Translations under genes and position numbers: made by a program | Source: Glandiceps talaboti | Taxonomy: Eukaryota; Hemichordata; Enteropneusta; Spengelidae | NCBI RefSeq assembly: GCF_964340395.1 | Contig: NC_135554.1 | Coordinates: forward strand, 8,887,975-8,951,974 | DNA length: 64,000 nucleotides | Direction: 5' to 3' | Shown here: positions 38,501 to 52,000 of the stretch, piece after piece | How positions within the stretch are numbered: position 1 is the stretch's first letter | How the letters are laid out: each line of letters begins with the position of its first letter | Notes under the pieces: generated by a model | Database searches by the model: none | What the model saw: the letters and a program-made list of their open reading frames with translations, nothing else | What the model was told of the DNA's origin: nothing

Positions 38501-41500
38501 ATAATTTCAGCCAATCTTGGTGTAAGGGCGGTGTACTATTAGGAACATATGTGTGTCAATTTGTGATATCACCTATCACAGACAAGAAGTGATACAATCC
38601 AAATAGGGATCAACAGCTCCCAAACCGGGGGGGGGGGCTATGTCATCTACGATGGCTTGTTTTCCAGTATTAAACGAAGATGAAAATCCACCTACAATTA
38701 ACCAAAACCCACCCAAACTAATTAGAAGGTTTATCAGATGTTTATATGAACACTTCACAGCAGGACAGGACTGCTGCCAGATTCAGTGGAAACGTTAGTT
38801 TCAAAACAAAGAAGTGTCTTGTTAATTGTCAGATGAAATCTCTCTGTGGGGAGCAATTTATCTGGTGGTTTTACTGATTAGGTGTCTGAGTTATTGATGT
38901 CATTACTGTAAGATAGTCAGGATTGACTTTTCTTGCTACATTAATCTGAGTGAAATAAACCATTTATAAGACATAAATAAAGCGAACTGCAACTAGATGC
39001 GGACACGCGGGCACTATTGTTTTGATGTCTGCATTTGCTGCGTGCGTGTCGGCATGTTAATTCTTTTCATTTTACAAGAACCTGTATTCATTCAATTTTG
39101 CCATCAATCTTAAAGTGTACCATGTGCAATTTATTATTGTCTCCAGTACCGTAGCCTGCGAGGGGGCAAGGGGGGCAGCTGCCCCCCCCCCCCTGAGATT
39201 TTGGAAAAAAGAAAGAAAGAAAAGCTACTTTTTGAATACATAGCGATGCTATTAAAATCGTTATTTACGTGACGATTCCTAGCATGTGCGATTTCAATGG
39301 ATAGTTCACTAAAGTGACTGTACACTAACTCATTAATATGTATCTTATATCGCTATTGTACACTGGCTTAACTTTGAATTAAAATGTGTCCAGTTAAAAA
39401 TTGTAACATTTTGCAGCAAATTATTTTTTTTTGCGCGGGAAAGTACAAAAAGAAGTGCGCACATGCACTGTGTATTTTCTGCGAGTAACAGTAGTCTTGA
39501 AAGTCTCCTTCATTTGAAGATAGCAAGTCGCAATTATATTGTCAGCGAGTGAAACTCAAAAATAAAAGACGGAAAACGTCGTTTAACGTGAGGTTGCAGT
39601 GTCTGCTATGCTGCATGCAGTGACCCGTGACACCGAAGATGCGCTAGCTCGATCTCATTTACATCTTGTTCGTTATATTAAAACATTTCATGCTGATAAA
39701 ATGGCAGATCTCTTTTTGGAATATTTGGTGGCCCTGAACAGTGAAAAACTATTAAACTAGGTACGCAGTTTAAGATCCACTATTTGAATATATTTCTTTC
39801 AATAATTGTGTTCGACGTTGTCTTTGGTTAGAATGTTGTTTGATACAATTATAATTGTGTCATTGCACACTGACACTAGCGTTATTCCGCAATTCATTTT
39901 GAAGAGACAATGATTATTTTCTTGTGTTACTTATTTGAGAAAGCACCATCCATTTTTCTTACTTTGAATGTAACATCTTTTCGGCAACTCCTTTGAAAGA
40001 TACAACATTAGGCCAGAAAAAATGAAAAAGCTGTTCATCCTACCCATATATCTTTTTCTGGTGATGGGCAATATATCTTCATGCGGGCTTCGCATTTTTT
40101 TTTCAAAATTAAGGATTTTCTTTATATCTTCTGAATAGTACATGTAACAATATACATTTGGGTCTATTCCAAATTATATAATATCTTATACAGTGGTTTA
40201 CTTGGCTCTGATGTTGCATACAAACATGAATTGAGATTAAATATCCAATGTGCACTACAAAGAATTGAATAAAAATTTACGACTATTGGGCCATCAAAAG
40301 TCTGAAGGTCTTGAAATGTTTTGCTCTTTATTCGTTTTTTTTTGGAACGAAATTAAACTTCAGGAGAAGTCATTTACCATGTGCACATCCACATCATAAT
40401 ATCTTTCAGCTTTGCCATAATAAAATACACTTCCAGATAATATGTAATACATAGCATAATTGTTTCAATTCTGGTATTTTATTATGTCTATGGTTTGATA
40501 TTTTATGCCTCTAAATGGCCTCCTACACTGTATTGTTTTCAATTTTTTTCAACTTTGGAGTTGTCTCCTTCCAATGCATCATTGTACCATATGATTTTAT
40601 ATTTCCACTGTAGTGTAGGTGTCAGAAGCCTGAGAAGGGGTGGCTAAAATAATGCTTGAGTTTCAATTGGCGGGGCTTAACATTTTTTTTGAGAAGAGAG
40701 GGTGCGAGGAACTACACCATTTGTTTAACCGTAAATTGTGTATATTTCCTTACTGTAGCTATGCAGACAAATTGCATGAGATAGTATCAAGATGACTGAA
40801 TAAGTTCTATCTAAACTCGACCTGAAATATTTTGCTGTCATTATATATGGTTTGTTTTATCCTTGTCAAGCATTGTGAAAAAATGAAATCAACCTACTTA
40901 TTACCGAATGTGATGGGTTAGGTTACCCGTTGACAAGTATTCTTTATTGAATCTGACCTTACATATGATATTTAATTGCATATGCTAAAATATATACTAT
41001 GTAAATTGTATGCAAATTTATGTAAATTAGCACTTTTCTAAATTTTAAATGCCTGATTGCACCAAGACAAAGTTCTGCCCCCCTTGGCAATTTGGTCAGG
41101 CTACGGCCCTGGTCTCTAACGTACAAAAACCGTATATAGTGAACACAAACTTAAAACAGGTTGTACTTTCGGGTCAAAAATACTTTCAGAATTACCTTTC
41201 TTATGAGTATGCATCTTTCAGAATATATCATATGAAGATATTATGATGTCAGCGCTAGTACTGGGTAGAGTGCCTTTCTTCGAACTTCTGCTGGAAAATG
41301 GTATGCCTTTGCAGGCGTTTTTAACAATTGGAAATCTGCGGAAGCTTTATGAGTCAGTAAGTTGTAATGTAATGTTGTTGTCATATAGAATATTTGGCGC
41401 ATAATCTTGAAGTAATTGTAAACAGTGCAAACTGGACGAAAGATAAACTTTTTGAGACCTTGTTTCACACTTTTCTTATTTACACGCTTCGGTCAAAATG

Positions 41501-41696
41501 TAATAATGAATCAAAACGGAAGGCATTGAACAATATAATACATATAATGGCTCTATCATAAATCTCGCACCAATGATGACAGTGTTTTCATTGAACTTAT
41601 CAAAACCACCACGTTCTCAACAACTTTTCAAAACAAGTCATCTTTGAGGAAAGTTTCATTTCCATTTTCATGTCATGGAAAAACGACATCAACAGC

Positions 41697-41746
<50 letters not shown>

Positions 41747-41753
41747 CTACATC

Positions 41754-41791
<38 letters not shown>

Positions 41792-44737
41792 CTACATCAT
41801 CATCATCATCATTAACAACAACAACAACAACAATAACAAGAAACATTCAGGATATGTTGTGATTTCTGCTAAATATGTGTAATATTTGTCGAGTTTTATT
41901 TTCTTTAAAAGACTTTCAAGTATAACGAAGTGTTGAACGATAGTGATAGCTGTTACACCGATGTCATCAACACAGCTTATCGCATAGACGAAGACATGTT
42001 TGATTCTGTGAGTACCACTATTATCTGTGTAGATGATGGTTTATGACTGCTTAACATACAAACTCTTCTCGTTCACATACAATTAAGCTTTGCTCGTCAT
42101 TTCAAGTCGAACTCCTGTTTAGATGTAGAAACGTGTACATTATTTTTCACGTTTTATTTTATATTAGCTGACACACATGTGGGTTTAAAACATTAGGTGT
42201 AAAAAACAGTTGTCTGACAAAGGTATAGAAAAGTTGGTCCTGACCAAAAAACATATTATTTTATTTTATTTTATTTTATTTTATTTTATATTTAGGGAAG
42301 AAGTCCATTTCAAGTACGTGGTTCCGCCCCGGTTTCCGCGGTAAACACACCTTTACCGCGGTAACTGAGGTACCGGTACCAGCTGTCGTTAATGAGCCTC
42401 TATGTATAAGGAAAACCGTCTTTACTGCGATGTGCTACATTAATTGCCTCCACTATCTTTTGTTTAACACTTCTTTTGATAGTGCCGACAATACATTCAT
42501 TTTTTATTCCTCATTATAAACAATGGACTGCAATCATTATTTGTTATTTGTCACGTGTCATCACAGGCAAGTCAAAGTAACACGATAATACAAACTAAAT
42601 TAAGAATACATTACAGCAGGACAGAAAGACCATGCCTATGCCCAAAACACTAACGGCAAGCACAGAATAAAAATACAGAAAAAACCCAGATAACCTGTAA
42701 AGAGAATGGACAAACAACTCAACTACCTCTACTAGTGTCAACATAAAAAAATAAACAATTCTATGTAATCCTCATTTATGGCTCCACTGATAAGATAACA
42801 CTAATGCGAGAACCGGGGATTGAAGCCCAAGCCTTTAAGCAAAATAAATGAATAAATGAATAAATATAAAATACACTTAAAATACTCAAGCCCATGTTTT
42901 CACCAACTTTATAAAGAAGTTTAATCTAAGATTGCTTTCTTTTCTTTAAAGGGATTATTCTCCGGTGACGTATTGCAGCGTGAAAGTAGAGGCTGTATTG
43001 ATCTCCTAAAGAAGATATTTGCTGATGACAAAGCGTGTGTGAGGTGCAACATAAGATATTGTACCAAAACACATCCGTACATGGTATGCGCTTATATTCC
43101 GTAATTTATATAGTTTCCACCTAGTTAAATTCAGACTGTTCACAATACTCAGACAAAAGATCAAGGATATCTGATAAACTATGTTTCTACTTTTGCTACA
43201 TTAGCGACAGACATTGTTGATGTTACACATAAACTTGGGAGAAAATATCAACAGTAAACACCAGGGTGTACTAGTACTTGCCTTATATGGAAATACTAGT
43301 CCCATGTACTTTTGAATCATATGGCTGCTACGATAATATGCAATTCTCCTTTGAACATGCGCATACTTCCATAATTAGAATTTGCAGGTATTTACAAGGA
43401 CTCATTCTAACACAAAATAATGATCATATATATCTCTGAAAAGAAAGCAAGACTTACATACGTGTACGTATAGTCAAGAAAAAACAGAAACCTTCTTGCG
43501 TAAAGATGTCTATTCATTCGGCAAATCATTGACTGCTTAACAGTATCCAACGGTAATGAAATCTGATTTGTAAAATCTCCAAGTACTTTACTGTACACTA
43601 CGACAAGTGAAGTGAACTTGGCGACTAACTTTGAAACCAGTACTAATAATCTGTCAACATTTATGTATTATTTTCGTTCTTTGTTTTGTCAAAAAATCCG
43701 GAAAGCAAACTAACTATACACGTTCTCCAGTATGTACATGTTATGAACAATGTATAATTTGTTCATTCGAGCTCAGTAATTATCATCTATTTTGTCACCT
43801 AAATTTAAATAAACCATAATCAAACCTGGCAATTATTCTCGGTGGAGTAGTCTGCACTGAATTTATATGAATAGAAGTTGTGCAGATTTAAAGAAATGTT
43901 TTGGGTTACCAATGTAAGTGTCGTAAGTTGATTAGAGGTGTGCGTATAAATGACAAGTTATTATATTCGATTGAACTTTTTCTGCCAAAACTATATGCAG
44001 TAATCTCTGATCGGCTGATTTAAAACTACACTCAATTTAGTACCATTGCAGGAGGTAATATCTCTCTATGCCTTAAATTCGGAATGTTGCAAGCATGGCA
44101 AATAACGTCAATGATTCATCTTTTAATTGCCTAATAGGAAAACGTCGTACCGGAGAAAGCAGCGGAATATATTGACAAGTGTACAGAATCCATTGTTCAA
44201 CCAAACTATTCTGCCATAGGTAAGTACGATATCTTACATGTACAGTATATGAACAATTTTGAATACTGCGCAACACCAATGGCCAGGTTATTTAATAAAC
44301 ACGTATTACAGCTGATTTAATCTAGCCTAGGTCAAAAAATATTTACAGACATAATGAGTAACCCTGAACAGCATTGCATCACCTGTGGGTAAACGTGTTT
44401 CTGTAGCAGTACACTATGTCAAATCAAATAAATTTATGGGTCCGCACCCGTAAATCAGAACTCCAATAAATCCCGATTTCAACTTATCGCTCCACTCAGA
44501 GATAAAATAGACCCCTAATTTATATGAAGTGGAGATACATGTGTGTATGAGAATTGAGTGTTTATGTTTTTATTTTGATTTATAAAACATTTTTATCATG
44601 GCTTCCTACTTTAAAAATCAATGTGAAACAACATATACCAAGTCATTGTTTGTAACTCAGTGAATTGCAAAAGATTAAATAAGAATGTGTGAAATTGTTC
44701 TTATTGTTGTACGTACAATAACTAACTTTTTAGACAT

Positions 44738-44777
<40 letters not shown>

Positions 44778-47700
44778 GTTTTGCGATGTATTGAGTTGAA
44801 AACAGACTGTCAATATTATTTCATGTTGATTCTTTAAGTAGGACATGATAAAATTGATTTTTTTAATAAAAAAAACCCCAATTCCGATCAATATGACCAC
44901 TAGAGCGACTTAGTGTATACTCATTTAGCATAAAATATAACCCTACACCAAACTTATAATGAATATTACATTGTTAAAATATTTAAAGAAACGCAATTGT
45001 GCAAATAAAGTAATCGACATATAGAGAATAGCATTAAAAAGAAAGCCACAGATACCTTGGAATATTAACTACAGTACTAATATGTCTCAAATGATAATTG
45101 TGTATACATGGCCCTAACAAGGTAAACTCCAATAAACGAGTCACAACTTCAGATTGTGATACACCCAATGACACTTAAGGCTACATCATTTCGTCAGTGA
45201 ACCTCAAGTTATTAAAAAGGCGAGGGAGGAGGGGGGGTGTTAAACAATTAGGTTTATTGGGAGACACATTTTAAAAAATTAAAGTAGTGGGTCACATTTT
45301 ACAAGACTCGATTTTGTCATCAAACTTTGCATTCTATCATTGCCCCTTGTTGCCAAATCCCACCGCTGCCATCATTGTCCGTAAAATCAGAACACATTAT
45401 TTAAAAGGCTGCATTTTAAACAACTAAGGAATTGTATCATTTTCTCTTTATACAGACGAAAATGATTATAAGATAACTGAACGGGATCTGTTCTTCTGGG
45501 CATTGTTGTGTGGTCGGACTGAACTAGCCAAAGTAATCTGGAGTGTGGCATCAGACCACGTTGGTAAGTAAATAGTTAGGCCAATTGAAGAAATTAAAGT
45601 GGCATATTAAAGAAATAAATAAGTATCAGTTTCCATGTCTATGCATGTGTTCCTGAAATGGTGCAGTAAAGTTTTACTGAACGTAAAACAACCCCTTTAA
45701 TTATAAAGGCCCAGCTCAAATTAAGATTAAAATTTTGGAAAAAAACAACAGTTGTCTGGCACATATATGCACAGCTATAGAAAGAGTTTATAATATGCCA
45801 CAACAAAGAATGTTCGTCCTATGTAATCTTTATAGCTCCATTGATAACATACTACTATAATGGGAGCTCCTGGGATTAAATTCCTGGCCTTAAAGGAAAC
45901 TATTTTTAGGACCAAACTTTTAGTTTTGTGAATTTTGCTTCAAACGTTGAAGCTCTATTTTTCAAACGTACATTTTGTCTTTGTTCAGCGTTAGCTCTTT
46001 TAGGCGCCAAGGTCTTGCGATGTCTTAAGAAGGAGAGTCAAAGAAACCACAAGAAAGAACTCTCAGAAATACTGAATACAAGAGAAAGGTATGGTCACTT
46101 TCCACCAGTTTTATGTTTATGCCAGTTATCTTACTGTATGTACACTTCCACGTAGAGATTTTTTGTGAGAGTCAAAACAGTATGAAACCAAAGACTATTT
46201 ATTTCCTATTTAAAGAGATCCATGATCTTTTCGACGAGTGTTGCAGTACTAGTGAACTGGCTTTGGTATCGGGACACCAACTGTATATACGACAACGCGC
46301 GCCTGTGTCACGACCAAGGTTCTGCTGTGTTTGAAATACGAGTCAAAACGTTCGAAATTTCGGATCTAGTATAATTATGTTATTCTCCAATATTTGTCTT
46401 CATTCAGTTGGAAAATACTCGTCACCTAAGGGTTTTTTCACTACGAGTCGCTCGACAAGTAGTAAGAAAAACCCCTTAGGTCATGAGTAGTTTCCATAGC
46501 TGAACGAAGAAAATATTAGGGAATAACGTCTAATTATATACCTTGGTCGATCTACGTAACGACAACCCATGTGTACGTCACTGGTTTTGTGATATCGATG
46601 TATGAGTCAAAACGTTCCAAATCTCCATTATTTTCTCCCGACTTTCACAAATTGTACTTGACGAGGTATTTATAGTATTGCCAATATTCGTCTTCATTCA
46701 AGTAGCAGGGACTCATGCAGTCCTATTTGCCGTGAAAAAATATTTGGAGTAGCACCTAATTATTCAATAAATTGAAATAATGTATTATTTGCTGTCAATA
46801 CCCGAGATACATATTTCATAAGGATGAAAAATAAGGAATCTTCCTTTTTGTTGTTTACTCCACGGACACTTTACAACAGTCGTGGTGGATATGAAACTGC
46901 CACAGAAAAGGGTGAAGTGCAAACACGCTGTAATAATTTTATTGCATTGGTATAGAGAGTAATTGACTCTTTAGTAAGTTAAGCATATTACATAAAGTTT
47001 AATCTCAGATAGAAAACAGATATGTAAAGCGTATTGTTTATACGTGTGAAGATGATGGCCTCGCTCGACACTCAACGAGTACTCCTTCCTCTTGAATTTG
47101 ACTCTACTGTGTTGAACTCTCTCCGAAGTTTGCCGAATTGCCCGCTTCGTGCATTTTCGTAATTGCTTATTTTCGCTCTATGTATCTTTTGGGTATATTC
47201 GACAAAACCATTAGATAGCTGATGTTTTATGAACACGTTGAAAGTGGTCATGTCTTAGTTAAGTTACAGCTGTTTTAATATTCCCATGGTTTGACACCGA
47301 TTTTATGAATATATAATCATGACCCATTTCTAAGTAGTATTTCAGTACACATGGGTAATGTATACGTAGCAAAGATGGATGCAGTAATCGAATTTCCCGA
47401 AGCATGATCTCACAAAGTATTTCTTAGTTATTTGATGTTTAAAGTACCATGAAGTACAAAGGACATTTTTTGTGGTATCTATAAAAAGAGTATTATTCCA
47501 TATTTGATTATATTTATGATTTTCTATATGGTTTATACTACATTTACGTCTTAAACGGAATTTGATGATAGTAGGCATGTTTTCTTTCCAATAGTAGAAA
47601 AACCGAAAGTACATCTGAGTATCTCTGTTATTTCTCAGGGACATTGCCAAATTAGCTTGCAACACTATTAAACTTTGCTACGAAGATGATCCAACGGAGG

Positions 47701-47968
47701 CTCAGGAGTTGTTAGATCAAAGAGTCGATTTTTTGAAGATGAATTGCCTACACCTCGCATGGACGTACGGCATGAAACATTTTCTATCCACTACATGCTC
47801 GCAGACGATTCTTTCTACAAAATGGAAGGAACGTGGTATTATGTCTCCAAGAGCACACTACATCTGCAGTATTGTAAGTACAGAGTATGTGCTTTTAATT
47901 TCATGAAATATTTACATTGTTAACAACAACAACGACGACGACGACAACAACAACAACAACAAAAACAA

Positions 47969-48002
<34 letters not shown>

Positions 48003-48353
48003 AACAACAACAACTGACAGACATGTACTTTCAGTGATGAATTACTGCATTCTTATTACCACGAAGGATTTCTCAAATAACTATGGCTATGGCGTAGAGT
48101 GATACCAAAATTCGCCTATGCAATCAATACTGCAATGCGAAAATGAAATACCGCAATCCTTGGATGCCGTACGCCGGTTCGAGACTGCAATGCTTGGATG
48201 TCGTATATGTGATATATCTATACTGGAAGAAACATTGCTCAATACATCTGTGTAAAGAGTGGTATAAATAACACAGTACCACGTAAGATACAGATATATA
48301 TGAGTTAGGTGCGTGACTAACTACGTCCAAGTGGAAATCCTGGTCGTAAGATC

Positions 48354-48444
<91 letters not shown>

Positions 48445-49018
48445 TCTGTTAAACTTCACTAACCTACCATACATTTAATTATGAGGCAGTCCATAGCCAA
48501 GCAAAATGTGTGTGTCTGCCAAAATATCTCTGAATAGGTAAGTAAAAGTGTAGGTAATGTATTCATACAGTTTTCTATATACACATGGACGCATGTAGAC
48601 ACAAACTCACACACACACACATATACATACATACATACATGCATGCATGCATGCATATACATACAGAATCCGATCACTCACTACATTACCTAACCTTACG
48701 AGAGGCAAAATCTATGCTAGTGCCTACTGACCAGTGCATTTTGAGTTGTTAACACAGTTGGTATTACCGTTTCTTTCAGATGTCCACTTTGTGTCTGCTT
48801 GTTCTCTTCACAATCTTTGTTCTCACTGACCTGCATCCATATGGAAATGACAAATTACCGAGTGTACTGGAGCTAATAGTCACCACTTGGGTGTCTCTCG
48901 TCATTCTGAATGAATTATACCGAGTAAGTTCTAGTCCGGAAAAATATGAATAGTACTAAGATCTTGTCAGCACAACAGAACAGATAAGGTTCATTAATGG
49001 CAAAGTGTCTGTCTGTCC

Positions 49019-49068
<50 letters not shown>

Positions 49069-52000
49069 ATGTATGTAATGTATGTATGTATGTATGTATG
49101 TATGTATGTATGTATGTATGTATGTATGTATGTGTGGATGTGTATGTGTGTGTGTAAACAACTTAAGTAAAAAGCCACTGGAGCGATGTATTACCTTGGG
49201 TGTCTAGTTGGAAAAATGTTCAAATCAAAATGATCTTACGACGAGTGTGTACTTTGGGTCACAAAATAAAATTATACAAAAGTGATACCACGTGATATAC
49301 CCGTGCGTTATCTTGAAGCTCAAATCACATACCTATTTGACTGGAAAATCATTATTTTATTTTCGTACGATAGTTGGAAAATGTCTTCGATGAAGACTTT
49401 TTAACTTACCATTTTTTCCATACAGGTTGTCCTACTATTTAACCGGCATGAATGGAAGCACGTGTTCATACCTTGGCCAAATGTCATCATCAGAGTACTA
49501 ACGATGGCCCTGTTTTTGGTCACATTGTTCTGTCGGTACATTCTATCAACTGAATGGTTTGGAATTGCACGAATTATGTACAGTTTGACACTTGGGTCCT
49601 TCTATTTAAATTTACTGCCTTTGGTCTTTGCATCTGAACACCTCGGACCAAAGCTCATCATGATAGTGGAAATGGTAAGTTTACTTCTTGAAGGTATGGC
49701 AAACACTAAATCTCAACAAAGTCATTGTATATGTAATATACCAAACCATTTTAAAACAAATTAATATTTCAAATAATGAACAGATTTAAACTGAATGCCT
49801 CTCGTAAGGGCAAAACCATAGATTTTTGGGCATACGCAAATTGTTGGAATACATAATTCTAAACTATAGCTATTATTCATGATGTACCACTTAATTGGAG
49901 TAATTATATGAAACTAAATGAAATGTGAAACCTACATAGTTAACATATTGCCTAATTATTAACAAAAACATTGATTATACAAATAAACCATACAGATTAT
50001 AAGTTGCAACATCAAGCTTTAAATGACACACACACTTATTTACCAGCAACCATCAAAACATATACAAAATTTTCTGAAATATGAAGAGTGCATTCTTAAG
50101 AAATAGCCTAATTGCCGAAAATCATTAATTTAGCAAATTAGTCATAGCATTAACAATTATATCAACGGGCTTTAGAAGATGTGCGACTTTTCATGGTTGA
50201 TGTATGTTTCAAATTATTTTGAATTTGAAACGTGAATTCTAAAGATACAGCTTTAATTACTGGAGATCATGAATTCTTCAAATTACTCATTAAAAGGCTA
50301 TGCTAACAATCTTATGCACATTGTTATGGTCAGTATATGTACCACATTCTATGAAATTTGAAGCTTGCATTCTTAAGATAAAGCCGAATTACATTAAAAC
50401 TGTAATCTACATCAACAAACTTATCGCATATATGCACTCAATTATGGTTAACATATGTACTAAATTATATTGAAATTGAAGTATGAATTTTAAGATGTAG
50501 CCTTATTACCATAAGTCATTAATTATGCAAATTATTCATAAAAGCTTTAAGTTAAATCAACAAACTTTATAGGACATATGTGCTTTGTTATGGTTTATGT
50601 ATGAACCAAAATATATTGAATTTGAAGGATGTGTTCCAAAGATAGTGTAATTACTCAAAACCATTAATTATGCTAATAACTAATTAATGTTCATTGTTCT
50701 AATCAGTTCTTTCTATTAGCATATGGAAAATGAGTAGCAAATTTCATTGTAAATGAGCCAGCTGTTTTTAAGAAAATGATGACACAGACAGACGCACACA
50801 CACACACAGTGGGACAGAGAGACAGACAGATAGACACAGACAGACAGACATCGCCATTTCAATATCTCCCCTTACAGGAGGTAATTACATGCATACAACA
50901 AAACTAATCTTAGAATCTACAATAAAACTTAGGACATGGACAGTAGTCATTGCCAAGTGAACTGTGAGCTTTTCTTGCCTTCATTGAAATTTCAAACCCA
51001 CGATTTGAAATAGCATGAAAATATTTCATTCAAGATATGGTATTATAGGCATAAGCAACTTTGTTTGTAATTCCAAATAGCATAGGTCTTGATTTACCCA
51101 GACTATTGGATAGAATTATCAATCTGATCATCCAAGATGAGTCCCGGTATCTCAGCATGCCAAGATTTATTATAATTGCAAATTGTTGAAAGTGGTGGCA
51201 CAAACTATAGGACAGAAACGACCATTTTGTAGAGAGGTGCATCGATAAGTATCTGCCACTGAATGTTGCCTGGGACTATATAGAGGTCTGAGATGTGGCT
51301 AAAACCAGGGAGATCGTTTGCCAGAAAGAATGAAACCAAAACTAGTGTACATAGGAAGAGAGAGAGTGTTGAAAGAGTTGAAAATTATCAGCATTTAGGT
51401 CTTACTCTTGGCCAATAAGCTAAACTGGAAGAACGGCAAAAGTTCAATATAAAGCAGATGTGAACTAAAAGCCTTCTGAAATGGCAAACCTTTAGATTGT
51501 TGTTCCTTCACTCCTTGTTGCAAAGAACACTTCTGTGCTACCAGACATGATTTTGTATATCCATTAGTTACTACATCATTATACAAAATTTTGTGTTTAA
51601 AGCAATGTGAACGCACTTTTCCAGCCATACAAATTGTAACAGGTACAAAGACACAGCTCTCCTGTTATAACATATATTCAATCTAAATACGTACTTATGT
51701 GCCGATCAATACATAATGACAAATATTTACCTTGAAAATTTAGTCGAAACATGATTTGTGGGGTTGTATGCCATGAATACTTATAATCATCACATGATGA
51801 TGACATGGCCACAATCATGAATGCATACCCCAGACCGAGGGGAAAGAGATACATAACAAATTAAACCCAGTTTCAAGACTGAAAGATTTTCTATTTTTGA
51901 TTAAGCACAGGTGCGATATGATTTATAGTGGTATTGAATGGCCAACATGCAATGAGATCGTTGGGTCAATATTCAAATTAACATAGGTTACACTGTACCA

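Noticed and set aside
41644-41882. Poly-Thr and poly-Asn open frames
   Set aside because: AAC microsatellite translation in an intron.
42590-45895. tRNA-derived SINE or tRNA genes
   Set aside because: Some GGGATTGAA-like box-B resemblance, but no full cloverleaf or pol III promoter pair could be recognised by eye.
47342-47665. 107-residue minus-strand frame before TRPM exon 21
   Set aside because: It runs antisense into the exon acceptor, has no recognisable motif, and its composition fits AT-rich noncoding DNA.
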